64,000 nt of DNA from Streptomyces sp. SAT1. Its GTDB lineage: Bacteria > Actinomycetota > Actinomycetes > Streptomycetales > Streptomycetaceae. Where the stretch lies: the NCBI RefSeq assembly GCF_001654495.1, contig NZ_CP015849.1, forward strand, positions 6,923,001 to 6,987,000, in the 5' to 3' direction. Position numbers and translations under genes: made by a program. This document shows positions 63,007 to 64,000 of the stretch, one piece after another (within the stretch, counting starts at the first letter, position 1; each line of letters begins with the position of its first letter). The notes beneath the pieces were generated by a model. The model saw nothing but the letters and a program-made list of their open reading frames with translations, was not told the origin of the DNA and ran no database searches.

Positions 63007-64000
63007 ATGGGAGTGCTGTCCCGGGTGGATTCCTACCAGCGGCGGCACCGCTGGGCGGGCCTGCCGCTGGCCGTCGTCTACAAGTTCTACGACGACCAGG
63101 CGGCCTATCTGGCCGCGCTGCTGACGTACTACGGCTTCCTGTCGCTCTTCCCGCTGCTGCTCTTCCTGGTCGCGGTGCTCAGCGCCGTGCTCAGCAGCAG
63201 CCCCCACCTCCAGCACGCGGTGCTCAACTCGGCGCTGAGCGAGTTCCCGGTGATCGGGGACCAGCTCGTCCACAACATCCACTCCTTCCAGGGCAACGCG
63301 GTCGCCGTCGCGGTGGGTGTGGCGGGCAGCCTCTACGGGGTGCTCAACGTCGCGCAGGCCGCCCAGCACGCGCTGAACAAGATCTTCGCGGTGCCCCGGT
63401 ACGCCCGGCCCGACCCGTTCCGCTCCCGGCTGAAGGGCCTGAAGTTCCTGTCGCTGCTCGCCCTCGGACTGTGCGTCACCACCGGTCTGTCCACCACCGC
63501 CCAGTGGGCCGCCGGCCTGTTCGCCGCCCGGCTCGCCGTCGGGGTGCGGGTCGCCGCCGAGGCCCTGGCCGTCGTGCTGAACGCCGCGCTGCTGATCGCC
63601 AGTTACCGGCTGCTGACCCGCAGACGGCTGCCGCTGCGCGTGCTGTACGGCCCGGCGCTGGGCGCCGCGTGCGCCTGGCAGGCGCTGCTGTGGGGCGGCA
63701 CCTACTACGTCGATCACGTGCTCCAGGGCGCCACGGCGACGTACGGCCTGTTCGGCATCGTGCTCGGCCTGCTGGCGTGGATCTACCTGGGGGCGCTGGT
63801 GTACCTCGGCACGGCGGAGATCGGCGCCGTGCGGTGCATGCGGCTGTGGCCCCGGAGCCTGCTGACCCCCTTCACCGACCGCGTCCACCTCAGCGCGGGC
63901 GACCAGCGGGCCTACCGCTCCTACGCGACGACCGAGTCCTTCAAGGGCTTCGAGAAGATCACCGTCCACTTCGACCCGCCCCCGCACGCGCGCCCCGGCG
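63007..64000 (+). CDS. YihY/virulence factor BrkB family membrane protein (3' end outside window)
   Basis: From ATG 63007 (GGGAG seven bases upstream) the frame runs to the window edge, 331 residues. It begins MGVLSRVDSYQRRHRW, has AAYLAALLTYYGFLSLFPLLLFLVAVL (family signature, cited in part), and about six transmembrane helices, ending in a hydrophilic tail with TTESFKGFEKITV. Function of YihY proteins is unknown; the old RNase BN label is wrong. Confidence 0.9.
   Translation, partial: MGVLSRVDSYQRRHRWAGLPLAVVYKFYDDQAAYLAALLTYYGFLSLFPLLLFLVAVLSAVLSSSPHLQHAVLNSALSEFPVIGDQLVHNIHSFQGNAVAVAVGVAGSLYGVLNVAQAAQHALNKIFAVPRYARPDPFRSRLKGLKFLSLLALGLCVTTGLSTTAQWAAGLFAARLAVGVRVAAEALAVVLNAALLIASYRLLTRRRLPLRVLYGPALGAACAWQALLWGGTYYVDHVLQGATATYGLFGIVLGLLAWIYLGALVYLGTAEIGAVRCMRLWPRSLLTPFTDRVHLSAGDQRAYRSYATTESFKGFEKITVHFDPPPHARPG

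Overview
This window is a high-GC, gene-dense chromosomal segment whose codon usage (nearly all third positions G or C), frequent GTG starts, ATGA/GTGA stop-start overlaps and gene families (mycothiol enzymes, TipA-type regulator, ANTAR and SpoIIE-type phosphatases, Rpf-like protein, GH46 chitosanase, large HPII-type catalase) point clearly to Streptomyces or a close relative. About 54 protein genes can be supported. No rRNA, tRNA, CRISPR array, insertion sequence or prophage was seen; it looks like ordinary streptomycete chromosome with some accessory genes.

Layout. 1-6.34 kb (minus strand): a six-gene molybdenum-hydroxylase operon (2Fe-2S subunit, molybdopterin subunit with an AYRGAGR active-site loop, FAD subunit, MoxR-type ATPase, CoxE-like VWA protein, XdhC/CoxI running off the left edge), i.e. 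a form II CO-dehydrogenase-like oxidase plus its cofactor maturation genes. 6.5-12.3 kb: an antibiotic-response block with an Otr(A)/Tet(M)-like ribosomal protection GTPase, a TipA-type MerR sensor coupled to a UDP-glycosyltransferase, and a second, convergent glycosyltransferase. 12.4-13.4 kb: a folD gene under a ZTP (pfl) riboswitch. 13.6-19.6 kb: an internally shortened SnoaL-like protein, a small secreted protein, the mycothiol-dependent formaldehyde pair (mscR plus a metallo-beta-lactamase-fold hydrolase), two SDRs and a secreted L,D-transpeptidase. 20-26 kb: F420/flavin-type protein, a very large secreted esterase, a GT87-like mannosyltransferase, an OB-fold/Zn-ribbon protein and a flavin-reductase-like protein.

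26.2-34.2 kb: a SpoIIE-type phosphatase with ANTAR/GAF/PAS modules, an RpiR regulator, a nucleoside-kinase-like P-loop protein, and a coupled HAD phosphomutase/GH65 glycoside phosphorylase pair. 34.2-40.9 kb: a BlaI-type repressor with two matching operators and a two-gene membrane glycosyltransferase/flippase-like operon, a PAP2 phosphatase and DedA protein, a NiCoT transporter and a DUF5709 protein. 40.9-41.2 kb holds a decayed sthA transhydrogenase fragment. 41.3-51.9 kb: GH15 glucanase, Tat-exported GH46 chitosanase with a CsnR-like box, a large sensor phosphatase, a GAF-ANTAR protein, a Tat-exported phosphoesterase preceded by a PHO-box array, and an MHS-family transporter. 52-56.9 kb: fructosamine-kinase/LMW tyrosine phosphatase pair, katE catalase with a strong hairpin terminator. 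57-62 kb: a divergent glpD-tetR / AGPS-like flavoprotein-DAG kinase cluster whose order resembles Mycobacterium tuberculosis Rv2249c-Rv2252 and which may make ether-type glycerolipids. 62-64 kb: Rpf-like protein, a pyrimidine-dimer-glycosylase-like protein and a YihY/BrkB membrane protein that runs off the right edge.

The observations I rate highest are the AGPS/GlpD/DAGK cluster, the ZTP riboswitch, the paired BlaI-type operators, the sthA pseudogene, the PHO-box array, the overlapping upstream ORF and altered G3 motif of the ribosomal-protection gene, and the apparent frameshift at the start of the MoxR gene.
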